Origin: Thermococcus sp.
Lineage (GTDB): Archaea > Methanobacteriota_B > Thermococci > Thermococcales > Thermococcaceae
Length of the DNA: 59,847 nt
Assembly: GCF_026988555.1 (NCBI RefSeq)
Contig: NZ_JALSLB010000030.1
Coordinates: forward strand, 1-59,847
Reading direction: 5' to 3'
Both the position numbers and the translations under genes were made by a program. The number at the start of each line of letters is the position of its first letter. The first letter of the stretch is position 1. The notes beneath the pieces are model-generated. The model ran no database searches and was not told the origin of the DNA. It saw only the letters and a program-made list of their open reading frames with translations. Below, in pieces: positions 20,670-31,263 of the stretch.

Positions 20670-21354
20670 AGGCTTTCCCCGAAACTTTTCTAGCGAAAAG
20701 TTTCATCAAAGTTTGTGATTCCTTTATGAGTGCTCTTTTGAAGTGTTTGCGTTTCTGAAATTCCTTTTGGAGCTTTAGAATTCTCTAATTGGGGAACGTT
20801 TGTTTTTGGGTTTACGTTTTTTTCGCGCTCCGGAGAAGCGCTTTTCGGGGGATAACCCTGTTTTGTGGGCTTTTAGAAGTAAATTTCAACAGGGGAGAGG
20901 GTCTTTTACTGTGCAAACGCTCTCAAACAAAATCGCACTTAGGAAAAGAATCACGAGTCTTGGTCAAACTCAACGGGACTATCATCCCGTGCGTTGAAGC
21001 TCCACTTCAACGTCGCAAAGGCGAACAAGCTTTTAGAAAAAGCTTGATCAAAAGAGCTCCTTTCTTCTAAATTGACAGGGAATAAAAGTGTGCACTACTA
21101 AAGCAGCACCTTTAAACTAGGGTTTAATCCCTAAAACGAGTCATTGAAGAGGTTTCACATCTTTTTTGGCGTCTTTTGGACGCCTTGTAGGGGTGAAACA
21201 CTGAAAAACTGCCAACTTAAGAGTAAACACTTGAAAAACAAGCAATTTTAGAATTGCACGTGATTTTTCCGCCAGCGCTTTGCGAAGCAAAGGGCTGATT
21301 GCAAAAAATTTGTACACCTTCAAACCCAAAAAAGGGTGGAAGGGTTCGAAAGCC
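20670..21354. other. AT-rich non-coding region with an array of stem-loops
   Basis: No credible gene in about 700 bases; all open frames are short, lack ribosome binding sites and use AT-rich codons. Inverted repeats seen: 20681-20704 (10-bp arms), 20825-20841, 20974-20989, 20992-21012 (8-bp arms, loop 5), 21026-21046 (9-bp arms, loop 3), 21118-21132, 21152-21199 (7-bp outer plus 6-bp inner helix), 21242-21257, and 21273-21297 (4 + 6 bp around a G-G mismatch). It separates the ATPase unit from the ribosomal superoperon. Confidence 0.7.
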
Positions 21355-21363
21355 TTTTAAATA
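21355..21363 (+). promoter_or_regulatory. TATA box of the ribosomal superoperon
   Basis: TTTTAAATA preceded by GAAAGCC (BRE-like). Transcription would start near 21388, which is downstream of the longest possible start of the first gene and supports the ATG at 21420. Confidence 0.65.
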
Positions 21364-21419
21364 GTCTCCATAGACCTTCCTCCAGCGTTGGAGTATTCAG
21401 AGCGAAGGATGACAGGAAA

Positions 21420-22190
21420 ATGGGCTGGCACATCTTTATTCCGGATTCGCTCCTTGAAGAGAGTGATGATCCGAAAATTCGGACGTACAAGGTTGGTCAG
21501 GTAGCAAGAGCAGCGGCGATCTTCGGCGTCGAGCACATCTGGATTTACGGGGCCGGCGGCAGGGACGGCAGGTTCATAAAAACCATCCTCGAATACGCTG
21601 AAACACCCCAGTACCTCAGGAAGAGGCTATTTCCGCTGATACCGGAGTTGAGGTACGTTGGCGTCATCCCGCCCTTGAGGACCCCCCACCATAAGCTCAA
21701 GCGAAAGCCCAGAGTTGGGGAGATCCGTGAGGGCTTCGCCTTCAGGAAGGGACGAAGGATTTACGCCGACATTGGACTTGATGACCTTGCGATGGTTGAA
21801 GGAGTCATTGAAGGGCGTGCAACGTTCGAGATCATCTCAACAAGGCCCCTCAAAGTGATACCGACAAAACCAGAGGAGTACTGGGGGTACCGGGTTCACC
21901 TCACCGGTAGCCCTCTAGCAAAAACACTTAAAAAGGCAAGGCTTGACCTGGCAGTTGCAACCTCCAGGAAGGGGCAAGACATTCGGGAGGTGAGGCTTCC
22001 CTCACTTAAGAGGGAGGTCGGATTGGTCTTTGGCTCGCCGAGGAGGGGCGTGATGGAGCTCCTCGGTGGGGAGGATTATAACTTTGATCTAATCCTCAAC
22101 ACAGTTCCAAATCAGCGGACAGCCACCGTCCGCACCGAGGAGGCCATCTTGGCCACACTCGCGGTGTTTAATTTCATAGGGAGGGATTGA
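21420..22190 (+). CDS. SPOUT-fold putative RNA methyltransferase (PF02598 family)
   Basis: 256 residues beginning [15 protein letters not shown], the typical start of the archaeal family found ahead of rpl3. The C-terminal part ([18 protein letters not shown], then [21 protein letters not shown]) is the knotted SAM-binding SPOUT region; residues about 90-150 form an OB-like insertion. Probably methylates rRNA, but the site is unknown. First gene of the superoperon, two bases before rpl3. The promoter position excludes the longer reading frame that begins at 21336. Confidence 0.85.
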   Translation: MGWHIFIPDSLLEESDDPKIRTYKVGQVARAAAIFGVEHIWIYGAGGRDGRFIKTILEYAETPQYLRKRLFPLIPELRYVGVIPPLRTPHHKLKRKPRVGEIREGFAFRKGRRIYADIGLDDLAMVEGVIEGRATFEIISTRPLKVIPTKPEEYWGYRVHLTGSPLAKTLKKARLDLAVATSRKGQDIREVRLPSLKREVGLVFGSPRRGVMELLGGEDYNFDLILNTVPNQRTATVRTEEAILATLAVFNFIGRD

Positions 22191-22191
22191 G

Positions 22192-23232
22192 ATGGGAAAG
22201 ATACACAGACCAAGGAGAGGTTCACTGGCTTACTCGCCCAGAAAGCGGGCTAGGAGTGTAGTCCCAAGAATCAAAACATGGCCGGAGGAGAGTGAGGTTA
22301 GACTGCTTGGCTTCGCAGGATACAAGGCGGGGATGACCCACATCCTCATGATAGACGACAGGCCGGGGCTTACCAGGGGCAAGGAAATCGTTATGCCTGT
22401 TACTATCGTGGAAGTCCCGCCGCTCTTCGTCTACGGTATCAGGGCATACAGACAGGGGTACCTTGGACTGGAGACCGTCACTGAGGTATGGGCACTCAAC
22501 CTCAGCGATGACCTGAAGAGAAGGATAAAAACACTCCCTAAGAACTACAACGAGGAAACGTTCCGTGCAAAGCTTGGGGAGCTTGAGGATCTCGTTAGGA
22601 ATGGAGAGATCGTTGAGGTCAGGGCCCTCGTCCACACCCAGCCGAGACTCATCAAACTCAAGAAGAAGCCCGAGGTCATGGAATACGCGGTTGGCGGAGA
22701 CGATGTTGCCGCCAAGTTTGACTACCTCAAGGGGATCGTTGGCAGGGAGGTCCGTGCGGGGGATGTCCTTCACGAGGGCGAGCTCCTCGACGTCATCGCG
22801 GTAACCAAGGGCAAGGGAACTCAGGGCCCGGTCAAGAGATGGGGAGTTAAGATACAGTTTCACAAGGCCCAGCGTGCAGGTAAGGCTAGGCATATAGGCA
22901 ACCTCGGTCCGTGGCATCCGACCAGGGTCATGTGGACGGTTCCGCTTGCGGGACAGATGGGTTTCCACCACAGAACCGAGTTCAACAAGAGACTCATAGC
23001 GATAGGCGAGAACGGAACCCTTGAGCTCAACGGCAACAAAGTTGAGGTGACTCCAAAGGGAGGCTTCCCTCACTACGGTCTCATAAGAAGCGACTTCCTG
23101 ATGATCCAGGGCACGGTCCCGGGTGCTTTTAAGAGAATCGTCCGGGTCAGACCGGCCATCAGGGCTCCGAAGAAGAGACCTCCCCTTGAGAGACCACAGA
23201 TAACGTACATCAGTAGAGAATCCAAGCAGTGA
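22192..23232 (+). CDS. rpl3: Ribosomal protein L3 (uL3)
   Basis: 346 residues, archaeal/eukaryal long form. Core 50S protein reaching from the surface to the peptidyl transferase centre. Conserved [15 protein letters not shown] loop and [14 protein letters not shown] are visible. Its ATG is preceded by GGGAGG in the end of the methyltransferase gene, so translation is probably coupled. Confidence 0.97.
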   Translation: MGKIHRPRRGSLAYSPRKRARSVVPRIKTWPEESEVRLLGFAGYKAGMTHILMIDDRPGLTRGKEIVMPVTIVEVPPLFVYGIRAYRQGYLGLETVTEVWALNLSDDLKRRIKTLPKNYNEETFRAKLGELEDLVRNGEIVEVRALVHTQPRLIKLKKKPEVMEYAVGGDDVAAKFDYLKGIVGREVRAGDVLHEGELLDVIAVTKGKGTQGPVKRWGVKIQFHKAQRAGKARHIGNLGPWHPTRVMWTVPLAGQMGFHHRTEFNKRLIAIGENGTLELNGNKVEVTPKGGFPHYGLIRSDFLMIQGTVPGAFKRIVRVRPAIRAPKKRPPLERPQITYISRESKQ

Positions 23233-23242
23233 GGTGAGATAG

Positions 23243-24010
23243 ATGAAAGTTAAGGTATTTTCACTTGAAGGCGAGCCCGTTGAGGAGATAGAGCTTCCAA
23301 AGGTCTTTGCCACCCCCTTCAGGCCCGACCTCATCAGGAGGGCTGTCATTGCCTCATGGACGCACAGGATACAGCCGCAGGGCAGGGACCCGCAGGCCGG
23401 TAAGAGACGCGTCACCGAGAACATTGGAAAGGGCCATGGGATGGCGAGGGTTGAGAGGATAAAGACCTCTCCGAGGTTCGCTGCGTTCGTCCCCTTTGCG
23501 GTTGGTGGAAGAAGGACCCACCCACCAAAGGTCGAGAAGGTTATCTGGGAGGGCATTAACAAGAAGGAGAAGAGACTCGCTGTAATGAGCGCGATAGCCG
23601 CCACCGCAAACTATGACCTCGTCAGGGCTAGGGGGCACATGGTCGACAACGTCCCGCAGGTTCCGCTAGTCGTCACCGACGACCTCGAGAAGGTCTTCAA
23701 GACCGCCCAAACTAGGGAGATATTCAAGAAGCTCGGCGTCTGGGACGACATTGAGAGGGCCAAAAAGAACACCAAGATAAGGGCAGGTAAGGGCAAGATG
23801 CGCGGAAGGCGCTACAAGAAGGCCAAGGGGCCGCTCGTCGTCGTTGCCAAAAACGAGGGAATCGTCCAGGGAGCTAGGAACCACCCGGGCGTTGACGTTA
23901 TCACAGTGGAGAACCTCGGCGTTGAACTGCTCGCTCCGGGTACCCACCCCGGAAGGCTTACCATATGGACAAAGGGTGCGATAGAAAAGCTTAGGGAGAT
24001 TTACGGGTGA
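23243..24010 (+). CDS. rpl4: Ribosomal protein L4 (uL4)
   Basis: 255 residues of the archaeal L4/L1 type. Lines the peptide exit tunnel through the extended loop that includes [21 protein letters not shown]. The C-terminal globular part ends [23 protein letters not shown]. Ten bases after rpl3, with GAGGTGAGA before the ATG. Confidence 0.97.
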   Translation: MKVKVFSLEGEPVEEIELPKVFATPFRPDLIRRAVIASWTHRIQPQGRDPQAGKRRVTENIGKGHGMARVERIKTSPRFAAFVPFAVGGRRTHPPKVEKVIWEGINKKEKRLAVMSAIAATANYDLVRARGHMVDNVPQVPLVVTDDLEKVFKTAQTREIFKKLGVWDDIERAKKNTKIRAGKGKMRGRRYKKAKGPLVVVAKNEGIVQGARNHPGVDVITVENLGVELLAPGTHPGRLTIWTKGAIEKLREIYG

Positions 24011-24016
24011 TGAGAG

Positions 24017-24277
24017 ATGGATCCGTACAGGGTTATCGTTAGGCCGCTCGTCACGGAGAAGGCCGTTTCAATGATAGAACGAGAGAACAAGCTCACCTTC
24101 ATAGTGAACAGGAGGGCCACAAGGGCCGACATCAAGAGGGCCGTGGAAGAGATGTTCGAGGTTAAAGTGGAGAAGGTCAACGTCCTCCTCACCATGAAGG
24201 GCGAAAAGAAGGCTTACGTGAAACTCAAGCCGGAATACGACGCTAGTGAGATAGCCGCAAGGATAGGATTGTTCTGA
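24017..24277 (+). CDS. rpl23: Ribosomal protein L23 (uL23)
   Basis: 86 residues, short archaeal form. Located at the tunnel exit, where SRP (SRP54 also lies in this window) and the translocon dock. Typical [22 protein letters not shown] and the end [20 protein letters not shown]. Confidence 0.97.
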   Translation: MDPYRVIVRPLVTEKAVSMIERENKLTFIVNRRATRADIKRAVEEMFEVKVEKVNVLLTMKGEKKAYVKLKPEYDASEIAARIGLF

Positions 24278-24290
24278 TGGGGTGAGTGAG

Positions 24291-25010
24291 ATGGGAAAGA
24301 GTCTGATTCAACAGAGGAGAGGTAAGGGAACGAGCACCTTTAGGGCGCCCTCCCACAGGTACAGGGGAGCGGTTAAGTACGTTCCGCTTAACCTGACGAA
24401 GGAGCAGACCCTTGTTGGTGAAGTCGTAGAGATACTCCACGACCCCGGAAGGACCGCACCGGTTGCCAGGGTGAAGTTTACGAACGGCATGGAGAAGCTC
24501 ATCATAGCTCCAGAAGGGCTCCTCGTTGGTGAGGAGATAGCGGCCGGGCCGAACGCTCCGATAAAAATGGGCAACTCCCTTCCGCTCGCAATGATACCTG
24601 AGGGAAGCTACGTTTACGACATAGAGGGGAGCCCCGGTGATGGTGGCAAGTACGTCCGTGCGGGTGGAACTTACGCACTCATCGTCAGCAGGGAGAAGGA
24701 CAAGGTCATAGTCCAGCTTCCGAGTGGTGAGCTCAGGCAGTTCAACCCTGCCTGCAGGGCAACCATAGGTGTGGTCGCTGGCGGTGGAAGACTTGAGAAG
24801 CCCATAGTTAAGGCAGGAAAGGCTTACTACATCATGAAGGCGAGGAACAGGTTCTGGCCAAAGCCGAGGGGCGTCAAGATGAACGCAGTTAACCACCCAC
24901 ACGGTGGTAAGGAGCATCACATTGGCAGGCCAAGCACCATCGCCAGAAGGGCCGCCCCAGGTCAGAAGGTTGGTCATATCGCCGCGAGAAGAACCGGTAG
25001 GAGGAAGTGA
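24291..25010 (+). CDS. rpl2: Ribosomal protein L2 (uL2)
   Basis: 239 residues. Binds 23S rRNA near the subunit interface and is needed for peptidyl transferase assembly. Contains the universally conserved [17 protein letters not shown] segment with its functional His. ATG at 24291 is selected: GGGGTGAGTGAG precedes it, and a GTG three codons upstream belongs to that ribosome binding region. Confidence 0.97.
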   Translation: MGKSLIQQRRGKGTSTFRAPSHRYRGAVKYVPLNLTKEQTLVGEVVEILHDPGRTAPVARVKFTNGMEKLIIAPEGLLVGEEIAAGPNAPIKMGNSLPLAMIPEGSYVYDIEGSPGDGGKYVRAGGTYALIVSREKDKVIVQLPSGELRQFNPACRATIGVVAGGGRLEKPIVKAGKAYYIMKARNRFWPKPRGVKMNAVNHPHGGKEHHIGRPSTIARRAAPGQKVGHIAARRTGRRK

Positions 25011-25012
25011 AG

Positions 25013-25414
25013 ATGGCGAGGAAGAAAGAGTTTAAGTACAGGGGTTACAGTTTCAATGAACTGCTTAACATGTCACTTGAGGATTTTGCCAAGCTTCTTC
25101 CTGCCAGGCAGAGGAGAAGCCTCAAGCGTGGACTTTCACCTGAGCAGAAGAAACTCCTGAGGAAGATACGGCTTGCTAGAAAAGGGAAGTACAAGAAGCC
25201 GATAAAAACCCACAGCAGGGACATGGTTATCCTCCCAGAGATGGTCGGCATGACCATACACGTCCACAACGGGAAGGAGTTCGTCGCTCTGGACATCAAA
25301 GAGGAAATGATAGGACACTACCTCGGTGAGTTTGCCCTGACCCGGAAGATAGTGCAGCACGGTTCGCCGGGTGTTGGAGCTACAAGGTCCTCAATGTTCG
25401 TGGCTATCAAGTGA
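25013..25414 (+). CDS. rps19: Ribosomal protein S19 (uS19)
   Basis: 133 residues, archaeal form with about 40 extra N-terminal residues compared with bacteria. Sits in the head of the 30S subunit. Conserved [31 protein letters not shown]. The ATG at 25013 is 2 bases after the rpl2 stop, and the ribosome binding site lies in the end of rpl2. Confidence 0.96.
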   Translation: MARKKEFKYRGYSFNELLNMSLEDFAKLLPARQRRSLKRGLSPEQKKLLRKIRLARKGKYKKPIKTHSRDMVILPEMVGMTIHVHNGKEFVALDIKEEMIGHYLGEFALTRKIVQHGSPGVGATRSSMFVAIK

Positions 25415-25424
25415 GGTGGTCTAG

Positions 25425-25895
25425 ATGTCCAAGGGAAGGTTTTCCTATTCATTCCAGAACTTTGATCCTGAGAGAATGGCGCGCGCCAGTGGAAGGGATC
25501 TCAGGATGTCCCCAAAGCACACTGTGGAGCTCCTCAGGGAGATCAGGGGCATGATGGTCAACGATGCACTCCGCTACCTCGACGACGTTATAGCGCTCAA
25601 GAGACCGGTTCCAATGAAGCGGTTCAACGACAGCCAGGGGCACAAGCCGGGCAGGGGTTTCGGTCCAGGTCGCTATCCGGTCAAGGTCGCCAAAGCCGTC
25701 AAGAGGATCCTCCTCAACGCCAAGAACAACGCCGAACAGAAGGGGCTTGATGTTGACAGGCTTAAGGTGATCCACGCAGCAGCCCAGAGGGGCCCAGTGC
25801 TCCGCGGCTACATTCCCAAGGCCTATGGAAGGGCCACACCGTTCAACGAACAGACCACCCACGTGGAGATAGTTGTTGAGGAGATTAGGAGGTGA
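25425..25895 (+). CDS. rpl22: Ribosomal protein L22 (uL22)
   Basis: 156 residues, archaeal L22/L17-type. Its long beta hairpin reaches into the exit tunnel near L4. Conserved features: [21 protein letters not shown] and the hairpin region with [41 protein letters not shown] precedes the ATG. Confidence 0.96.
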   Translation: MSKGRFSYSFQNFDPERMARASGRDLRMSPKHTVELLREIRGMMVNDALRYLDDVIALKRPVPMKRFNDSQGHKPGRGFGPGRYPVKVAKAVKRILLNAKNNAEQKGLDVDRLKVIHAAAQRGPVLRGYIPKAYGRATPFNEQTTHVEIVVEEIRR

Positions 25896-25900
25896 GCCTT

Positions 25901-26524
25901 TTGGCGATCGAGAGATACTTCATCAGGGAGAACGTTAAGGAGATGCTCATTGACGAGTACCTCGAAAAGGAGCTCAGAAGGGCTGGCTACGGTGGAATCG
26001 ACATAAAGAAAACTCCCCTTGGTACAAAGGTGACGATATTCGCGGCCAGTCCCGGATATGTTATCGGCAGGGGTGGAAGGAAGATACGGGAGCTTACCCG
26101 GCTACTCGAGAGGAAGTTCAACCTTGAGAACCCACAGATCGAGGTCGAGGAGATCAAAAATCCCTACCTCAACGCCAAGGTTCAGGCTGTCAGGCTTGCC
26201 CAGGCCCTTGAGAGGGGTATTCACTTCAGGAGGGCTGCCTACTCGGCCATAAGAGCGATCATGAGGAACGGTGCCAGGGGTGTCGAAATCCGTCTGAGCG
26301 GAAAACTCACCGGTGAGAGGGCCAAAAGTGTCCGCTTTTATCAGGGTTACCTCGCTAAGGTCGGCAACCCCGCCGAGACCCTCGTCAGTAAGGGCTACGC
26401 ACAGGCGCGCCTTAAACTCGGCGTCATTGGTGTTAAGGTCTCAATCATGCCGCCCGATGCTAAACTCCCGGACGAAATTGAGGTCATAGAAAAGCCCGTT
26501 GAGGAAGAGGTGAGCGGAGAATGA
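25901..26524 (+). CDS. rps3: Ribosomal protein S3 (uS3)
   Basis: 207 residues with a type II KH domain: [19 protein letters not shown] is the GxxG loop region. Part of the 30S mRNA entry channel. I choose the TTG at 25901, so that the protein starts [12 protein letters not shown] as in relatives and follows GGAGGTGAGCC at normal spacing; GTG at 25892 would overlap the rpl22 stop and bury that site. Ends with the acidic tail [11 protein letters not shown]. Confidence 0.95.
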   Translation: MAIERYFIRENVKEMLIDEYLEKELRRAGYGGIDIKKTPLGTKVTIFAASPGYVIGRGGRKIRELTRLLERKFNLENPQIEVEEIKNPYLNAKVQAVRLAQALERGIHFRRAAYSAIRAIMRNGARGVEIRLSGKLTGERAKSVRFYQGYLAKVGNPAETLVSKGYAQARLKLGVIGVKVSIMPPDAKLPDEIEVIEKPVEEEVSGE

Positions 26525-26721
26525 AGCCAAGTGAGATCCGTGAGATGGGCATGGATGAGATCAACGAGAGGCTCAGGGAGCTCCGCCTTGAGCTCGCCAA
26601 GGAGAGGGGTGTGCTCACCATGGGGGCATCGACCGAAAACCCCATGGTCATCCGAAACCTCAGGCGCGATATAGCGCGCCTGCTTACCATACGAAAGGAG
26701 AAGCTTAAGGAGAAAAGGTGA
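26521..26721 (+). CDS. rpl29: Ribosomal protein L29 (uL29)
   Basis: 66 residues, two-helix hairpin protein close to the tunnel exit. Typical [20 protein letters not shown] start and [12 protein letters not shown] near the end. The ATG overlaps the stop of rps3 by four bases (ATGA). Confidence 0.96.
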   Translation: MKPSEIREMGMDEINERLRELRLELAKERGVLTMGASTENPMVIRNLRRDIARLLTIRKEKLKEKR

Positions 26722-26727
26722 GGTTCG

Positions 26728-27024
26728 GTGCCTAGGATTGTTAACCCTCTGGATGAGATGCTCTTTAAGGAGGTCCTGAAGGAACAGCAGAGGATTAGGG
26801 TGTACATAGAGAAAGCCCGCTACGGGAAGCTCAAGACCATAATCGAGGGGATCGATGAGAAGGAGTTCGATCTCGATGAGATCGCAAAGAAACTGAAGGC
26901 GAAGTTGGCATGCGGTGGAACCGTGAAAAAAGGAAGAATAGAGCTCCAGGGCGATCACAGGGACAGGGTCAGGAAGTTGCTTGGAGAACTTGGATTTTCA
27001 GAGGACTTGGTAGAGGTGGAGTGA
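26728..27024 (+). CDS. Translation initiation factor aIF1 (SUI1 family)
   Basis: 98 residues from a GTG start. SUI1 fold with [20 protein letters not shown] and the conserved [19 protein letters not shown] loop that probes start-codon recognition on the 30S subunit. Placed between rpl29 and the RNase P gene, as in other Euryarchaeota. Confidence 0.95.
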   Translation: MPRIVNPLDEMLFKEVLKEQQRIRVYIEKARYGKLKTIIEGIDEKEFDLDEIAKKLKAKLACGGTVKKGRIELQGDHRDRVRKLLGELGFSEDLVEVE

Positions 27025-27287
27025 ACCATAAAAGGCTCATCTGGAGCGAGCTCATTGGACTGAAAGCAAAGATTATAAGGGCATCCCATCCAGAGCTGGT
27101 TGGCATCGAGGGCTACGTCCTTGATGAGACGAGGAATACCCTCACCCTCGGCGGTGAGCGGGTCTGGGTAATCCCAAAGGACGTGGTGGAACTTGAGTTT
27201 GAAGCTGGCAATAAAAGAATCCGGATTGAAGGGAAGAACCTAATAGGAAGGCCTGAGATGAGATTGAAGAAGAGGTGGAGACGATGA
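27021..27287 (+). CDS. rnp1: RNase P protein component 1 (Rpp29/Pop4)
   Basis: 88 residues. Sm-like barrel protein of the RNase P holoenzyme, which trims tRNA 5' ends. Typical [35 protein letters not shown] and the [13 protein letters not shown] end. Starts with GTG at 27021, overlapping the aIF1 stop (GTGA), and its own TGA overlaps the ATG of rps17. Confidence 0.94.
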   Translation: MNHKRLIWSELIGLKAKIIRASHPELVGIEGYVLDETRNTLTLGGERVWVIPKDVVELEFEAGNKRIRIEGKNLIGRPEMRLKKRWRR

Positions 27288-27619
27288 GAGAGATTGGATT
27301 GAAGATTCAGCCTCCCGCTGAGAAATGTGATGATCCAAACTGCCCGTGGCATGGATATCTAAAGCTCCACGGCAGATACTTTGAGGGAGTTATCGTCAGC
27401 GATAAGGGCAAAAAGACCGTCGTGGTTGAAAGGCAGCACTACCACTATCTCAAGAAGTACGAGAGATATGAACTTAGGAGAAGCAGGATACACGCTCACA
27501 ACCCCGAATGCATAGATGCTAAGGTCGGTGACAGAGTCCTAATAGCTGAGAGCAGACCGATAAGTAAAACCAAGAGTTTCGTGGTAGTTGCCGTGACCAA
27601 AAGGGCTGAGGAGGTGTGA
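27284..27619 (+). CDS. rps17: Ribosomal protein S17 (uS17)
   Basis: 111 residues. OB-fold 30S protein. Conserved [30 protein letters not shown]. The N-terminal extension with [10 protein letters not shown] is usual in archaea. ATG at 27284 overlaps the rnp1 stop; GAGGTGGAGACG is the ribosome binding site. Confidence 0.96.
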   Translation: MREIGLKIQPPAEKCDDPNCPWHGYLKLHGRYFEGVIVSDKGKKTVVVERQHYHYLKKYERYELRRSRIHAHNPECIDAKVGDRVLIAESRPISKTKSFVVVAVTKRAEEV

Positions 27620-27622
27620 AGG

Positions 27623-28048
27623 ATGGCCAAGAAGGGTGCTGGAGCCACAAGGGGAATTAGTCCAGTCAGGCCGACCCGTGCCCTCCCAATAGGCGCTTAT
27701 CTCAGGGTCGCAGACAACAGCGGCGCCAAGGTCGTTCAGATCATAGGCGTCGTCGGTTACAAAGGTACCAGGAGGAGGCTGGCCAGCGCGGGTGTTGGGG
27801 ACATGGTTATCGCGGCTGTCAAGAAGGGGCGGCCGGATATCAGGCATCAGGTGGTCAGAGCCGTCGTTGTGAGGCAGAGAAAGGAATACAGAAGGCTCGA
27901 CGGCATGCGTGTCAAGTTCGAGGACAACGCGGCAGCGATAGTCACCCCTGAGGGTGTCCCCAGAGGAACCGAGATAAGGGGCGCCATAGCGAGGGAGGCC
28001 GCCGAGCGCTGGGTCAGGCTCGGCAGCATAGCGAGCATCGTGTTGTGA
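27623..28048 (+). CDS. rpl14: Ribosomal protein L14 (uL14)
   Basis: 141 residues. 50S interface protein and bridge to the 30S subunit. Conserved [24 protein letters not shown] and the C-terminal [18 protein letters not shown]. Three bases after the rps17 stop, with GAGGTGTGAAGG before the ATG. Confidence 0.97.
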   Translation: MAKKGAGATRGISPVRPTRALPIGAYLRVADNSGAKVVQIIGVVGYKGTRRRLASAGVGDMVIAAVKKGRPDIRHQVVRAVVVRQRKEYRRLDGMRVKFEDNAAAIVTPEGVPRGTEIRGAIAREAAERWVRLGSIASIVL

Positions 28049-28058
28049 GGTGAGAATT

Positions 28059-28421
28059 ATGAAGCTTAATACAAAGCAACCGAGAAAGCAGAGGAAGTTC
28101 CTTTACAACGCCCCACTGCATCTTAGGGGCAAGTTCATGAGTGCGGCCCTCAGCAGGGATCTGAGGGAAAGGTACAACGTCAGGAACCTCCCTATTAGGT
28201 CGGGGGACAAGGTCAGGATCGTCCGGGGCGACTTCAAGGGCAAGGAAGGCAAGGTCATGGATATTGACCTCAAAAGGTACAGGATACACGTTGAGGGGGT
28301 TACCCAGAAGAAGGTTGATGGAACCGAGGTGTTCTACCCGGTTCACCCGTCCAACGTCGTTATAATAGACCTCAACCTTGAGGACGAGAAGAGGGAGAAG
28401 ATAATTAATAGGAGGGCTTGA
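28059..28421 (+). CDS. rpl24: Ribosomal protein L24 (uL24)
   Basis: 120 residues. KOW-motif protein ([25 protein letters not shown]) at the tunnel exit; assembly initiator of the 50S subunit. ATG at 28059 follows GAGGTGAGAATT; the upstream in-frame GTG is part of the ribosome binding site. Confidence 0.96.
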   Translation: MKLNTKQPRKQRKFLYNAPLHLRGKFMSAALSRDLRERYNVRNLPIRSGDKVRIVRGDFKGKEGKVMDIDLKRYRIHVEGVTQKKVDGTEVFYPVHPSNVVIIDLNLEDEKREKIINRRA

Positions 28422-28423
28422 AA

Positions 28424-29155
28424 ATGGCGAGAAAGGGTGCAAAGAGACACCTTAAGAGGCTTGCTGCCCCAACCCAGTGGTACCTCTCAAGAAAGACCTA
28501 CAAATGGGCCATCCGTCCGAGGCCGGGTCCCCACAGTATGAAGACCTCGATTCCGCTGCTCTATATAATCAGGGACTATCTCGGCTACGCCAAGACTGCA
28601 AGGGAGGCACGGAGGATACTTAACGAAGGCAGGGTCCTGGTTGATGGTATACCAAGGAAGGACTACAAGTTCCCCGTCGGTATAATGGACGTTGTTTCTA
28701 TCCCTGAGACCGGCGAGCACTACAGAATCCTACCGAACAGAATTGGGAAGCTGATACTTCATCCTATAGCTGATAAGGAAGCCAACGTGAAGCCACTCAG
28801 GATAAACAACAAGCGCATGGTTAAGGGGGCCAAGGTTCAGCTAAACCTCCACGATGGAAGCAATCACTTGGTCACCATGAACGATAAGGATAAGTACAGG
28901 ACGGCCTATACCGTTCTCATGAGGGTTCCCGACAGAGAGGTCATCGAGGTCATCCCGTTCGAGGTAGGGGTCTACGTCTTCGTTACCCAGGGTAAGAACG
29001 TCGCCAGGAGAGGCAAGGTCACTGAGGTTAGGAGGTTCCCGATGGGCTGGCCGGACGTTGTCACAATTGAGGACGAGAACGGCGAACTCTTCGACACACT
29101 TAAGGAGTACGCCTTCGTCGTTGGAAAAGAGAAGCCGGAGATTTCCCTTCCGTGA
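28424..29155 (+). CDS. rps4e: Ribosomal protein S4e
   Basis: 243 residues. Archaeal/eukaryal small-subunit protein with an S4 RNA-binding domain ([26 protein letters not shown], about 43-75) followed by a KOW domain ([16 protein letters not shown]). No bacterial counterpart. Two bases after rpl24, with GGAGGGCTTGAAA as ribosome binding site. Confidence 0.97.
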   Translation: MARKGAKRHLKRLAAPTQWYLSRKTYKWAIRPRPGPHSMKTSIPLLYIIRDYLGYAKTAREARRILNEGRVLVDGIPRKDYKFPVGIMDVVSIPETGEHYRILPNRIGKLILHPIADKEANVKPLRINNKRMVKGAKVQLNLHDGSNHLVTMNDKDKYRTAYTVLMRVPDREVIEVIPFEVGVYVFVTQGKNVARRGKVTEVRRFPMGWPDVVTIEDENGELFDTLKEYAFVVGKEKPEISLP

Positions 29156-29170
29156 GAGAGGTGAGATGAG

Positions 29171-29722
29171 ATGGAAATCAACAGAGAGGCTATCCTTGCA
29201 GACTGGGAAGCTCACCCGATGAGGAAGCCCAGGATTGCAAAGGTCACCATAAACATTGGAGTCGGCGAGAGCGGTGAGAGGCTCACCAAGGCTGAGAAGA
29301 TGCTTGAGGGACTCGTCGGTCAGAAGCCGATAAGGAGACGTGCTAAGCAGACCAACAAAGACTTCGGAATCCGGCGTGGTGAGCCTATAGCGGTCAAGGT
29401 CACACTCAGAAAGGAGAAAGCAGAGAAAATGCTCGATAGGCTCCTTGAGGCTGTTGACAGGAAGCTCAAGGCCGGCAACTTCGACGAGCACGGGAACTTC
29501 TGCTTTGGGATACAGGAGCACATAAACATACCCGGCGTCGAATACGATCCGGAAATAGGCATCTTCGGTATGGACGTCTGCGTTACCCTCGAGAGGCCAG
29601 GATACCGTGTTGCCAAAAGGAAGCGGGGAAGGAAGAAACTTCCGACCAAGCACAAGCTGACTAAGGAGGAGGGTATCGTCTTCGCTGTGGAAGAGCTGAA
29701 TGCTAAGGTGGAGGGATTGTGA
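29171..29722 (+). CDS. rpl5: Ribosomal protein L5 (uL5)
   Basis: 183 residues. 5S rRNA-binding protein of the central protuberance. Features: [23 protein letters not shown], then [21 protein letters not shown], and the archaeal C-terminus [26 protein letters not shown] precedes the ATG. Confidence 0.97.
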   Translation: MEINREAILADWEAHPMRKPRIAKVTINIGVGESGERLTKAEKMLEGLVGQKPIRRRAKQTNKDFGIRRGEPIAVKVTLRKEKAEKMLDRLLEAVDRKLKAGNFDEHGNFCFGIQEHINIPGVEYDPEIGIFGMDVCVTLERPGYRVAKRKRGRKKLPTKHKLTKEEGIVFAVEELNAKVEGL

Positions 29723-29723
29723 G

Positions 29724-29894
29724 ATGGCGAAGGCTGACTACAACAAGAAGAAGCCGCGCAAGTTCGGTAAGGGTGCGAGAAGGTGCATGCGTTGCGGCCA
29801 GTACGGCCCGGTTATCAGGATACACGGCCTTATGCTCTGCAGGCACTGCTTTAGAGAGATAGCCCCCAAGCTGGGCTTTAAGAAGTACGAGTGA
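29724..29894 (+). CDS. rps14: Ribosomal protein S14 (uS14), zinc-binding form
   Basis: 56 residues with two CxxC pairs (CMRCG and CRHC) that bind zinc. Located in the 30S head. ATG at 29724 is used: the frame can be opened 24 bases earlier, but that would run into rpl5, and relatives start [15 protein letters not shown]. Confidence 0.95.
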   Translation: MAKADYNKKKPRKFGKGARRCMRCGQYGPVIRIHGLMLCRHCFREIAPKLGFKKYE

Positions 29895-29905
29895 GGTGAG
29901 AGAAG

Positions 29906-30298
29906 ATGACTTTACTTGATCCACTGGCTAATGCCCTTTCACACATAACGAACAGCGAGAGGGTCGGAAAGAATGAGGTCTACCTCAAGCCAGCCTCCAA
30001 ACTCATGGGGGAGGTCCTCAGGGTTATGCAGGAGAACGGCTACATAGGCGAATTCGAGTTCATAGACGATGGAAGAGCCGGAATCTACAGGGTACAGCTC
30101 ATAGGAAAGATCAATAAGACAGGTGCTATAAAACCGCGCTTCCCGGTCAAGGCTACGGAGTACGAGACCTGGGAAAAGAGGTTCCTCCCGGCATTCGAGT
30201 TCGGTATCCTCATAGTCTCGACCTCCCAGGGAGTTATGGCCCACAAAGAAGCCATCGAGAAGGGAATCGGCGGTAGGTTGATAGCGTACGTCTACTGA
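29906..30298 (+). CDS. rps8: Ribosomal protein S8 (uS8)
   Basis: 130 residues. Binds 16S rRNA helix 21 early in assembly. Typical [21 protein letters not shown] start and C-terminal [22 protein letters not shown] with the conserved ST(S)QG turn. GAGGTGAGAGAAG precedes the ATG. Confidence 0.97.
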   Translation: MTLLDPLANALSHITNSERVGKNEVYLKPASKLMGEVLRVMQENGYIGEFEFIDDGRAGIYRVQLIGKINKTGAIKPRFPVKATEYETWEKRFLPAFEFGILIVSTSQGVMAHKEAIEKGIGGRLIAYVY

Positions 30299-30308
30299 GG
30301 TGAGAGGG

Positions 30309-30863
30309 ATGCCGATAGATGCATGGGTAAGAGAAGAGGTTGAGATTCCTGAGGGTGTTGATGTCACCGTTGAGGGAAACGTTGTTAATATCAAGGGGCC
30401 AAAGGGTGAACTTCAGAGGGAGTTCAAGTACCCCGGTGTAAAGGTATTCACAGAGGACGGTAAGGTCGTGGTCTTCAAAGAGTTCCCCAGGAGAAAGGAC
30501 ATAGCCATAGCGAGAACCTTTAAGGCCCATATAGCGAACATGCTCAGGGGCGTCACCGAGGGCTTTACTTACAGGCTCAAGGTAGTCTACAGCCACTTCC
30601 CGATGACCGTTAAGGTTCAGGGTGACGAGGTCGTCATCGAGAACTTCCTCGGTGAGAAGAACCCCCGGAGGGCCAAGATCCTCCCTGGAGTTTCGGTTAA
30701 GGTAACGGGTAGTGAGGTCATCGTTGAGGGCATCGACAGGGAGGCCGTTGGTCAGACCGCTGCAAACATTGAACAGGCAACTAGGATAACCAAATGGGAC
30801 AGGCGCGTCTTTCAGGATGGTATTTACATCGTTGACAAGGCGGGTAAACCTATAAAGTTCTGA
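30309..30863 (+). CDS. rpl6: Ribosomal protein L6 (uL6)
   Basis: 184 residues with two repeated alpha/beta domains, near the GTPase-factor binding site of the 50S subunit. Typical [26 protein letters not shown] and C-terminal [20 protein letters not shown]. The GTG three codons upstream belongs to the GAGGTGAGAGG ribosome binding site. Confidence 0.97.
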   Translation: MPIDAWVREEVEIPEGVDVTVEGNVVNIKGPKGELQREFKYPGVKVFTEDGKVVVFKEFPRRKDIAIARTFKAHIANMLRGVTEGFTYRLKVVYSHFPMTVKVQGDEVVIENFLGEKNPRRAKILPGVSVKVTGSEVIVEGIDREAVGQTAANIEQATRITKWDRRVFQDGIYIVDKAGKPIKF

Positions 30864-30873
30864 GGTGTGAGAA

Positions 30874-31254
30874 ATGAACGAGAAAGCGAGACTCCTTAGG
30901 ATAAGGGCCAGGATCAAGAGGAAGAAACCGCGCTTCCTCAGGCAGGAGTGGTGGAGGTTCCCGAAGTTCAAGAACAATCCCAAGTGGCGCAGGCCGAAGG
31001 GAATTGACAGCAAACTCAGGCTTAAGAAGAAAGGCAAAGCTCGCTCCCCCAGCATTGGATGGAGATCTCCAAGGGCCGTTCGTGGACTACATCCGAGCGG
31101 GTATGAAGAGATCCTCGTCCACAACGTTAGGGAGCTTGAGGCCATAGACTCGACCAAGCAGGCCGCCAGGATAGCCGGAACCGTTGGAGCCAGGAGGAGG
31201 GAGACCATACTCGCCAGGGCAAAAGAGCTTGGCGTTAAGGTACTCAACCCGTGA
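30874..31254 (+). CDS. rpl32e: Ribosomal protein L32e
   Basis: 126 residues; archaeal/eukaryal-only 50S protein. Conserved [20 protein letters not shown] and [20 protein letters not shown], then the C-terminal Rossmann-like part [24 protein letters not shown]. Confidence 0.97.
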   Translation: MNEKARLLRIRARIKRKKPRFLRQEWWRFPKFKNNPKWRRPKGIDSKLRLKKKGKARSPSIGWRSPRAVRGLHPSGYEEILVHNVRELEAIDSTKQAARIAGTVGARRRETILARAKELGVKVLNP

Positions 31255-31263
31255 GGTGAGATT

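Noticed and set aside
20789-21070. Short open frames in the AT-rich region before the ribosomal superoperon
   Set aside because: Overlap stem-loops, lack start signals and show no protein-like pattern.
22222-23604. A 460-codon minus-strand open frame across rpl3 and rpl4
   Set aside because: It is the antisense shadow of two certain ribosomal genes; no ribosome binding site, and it encodes no recognisable protein.
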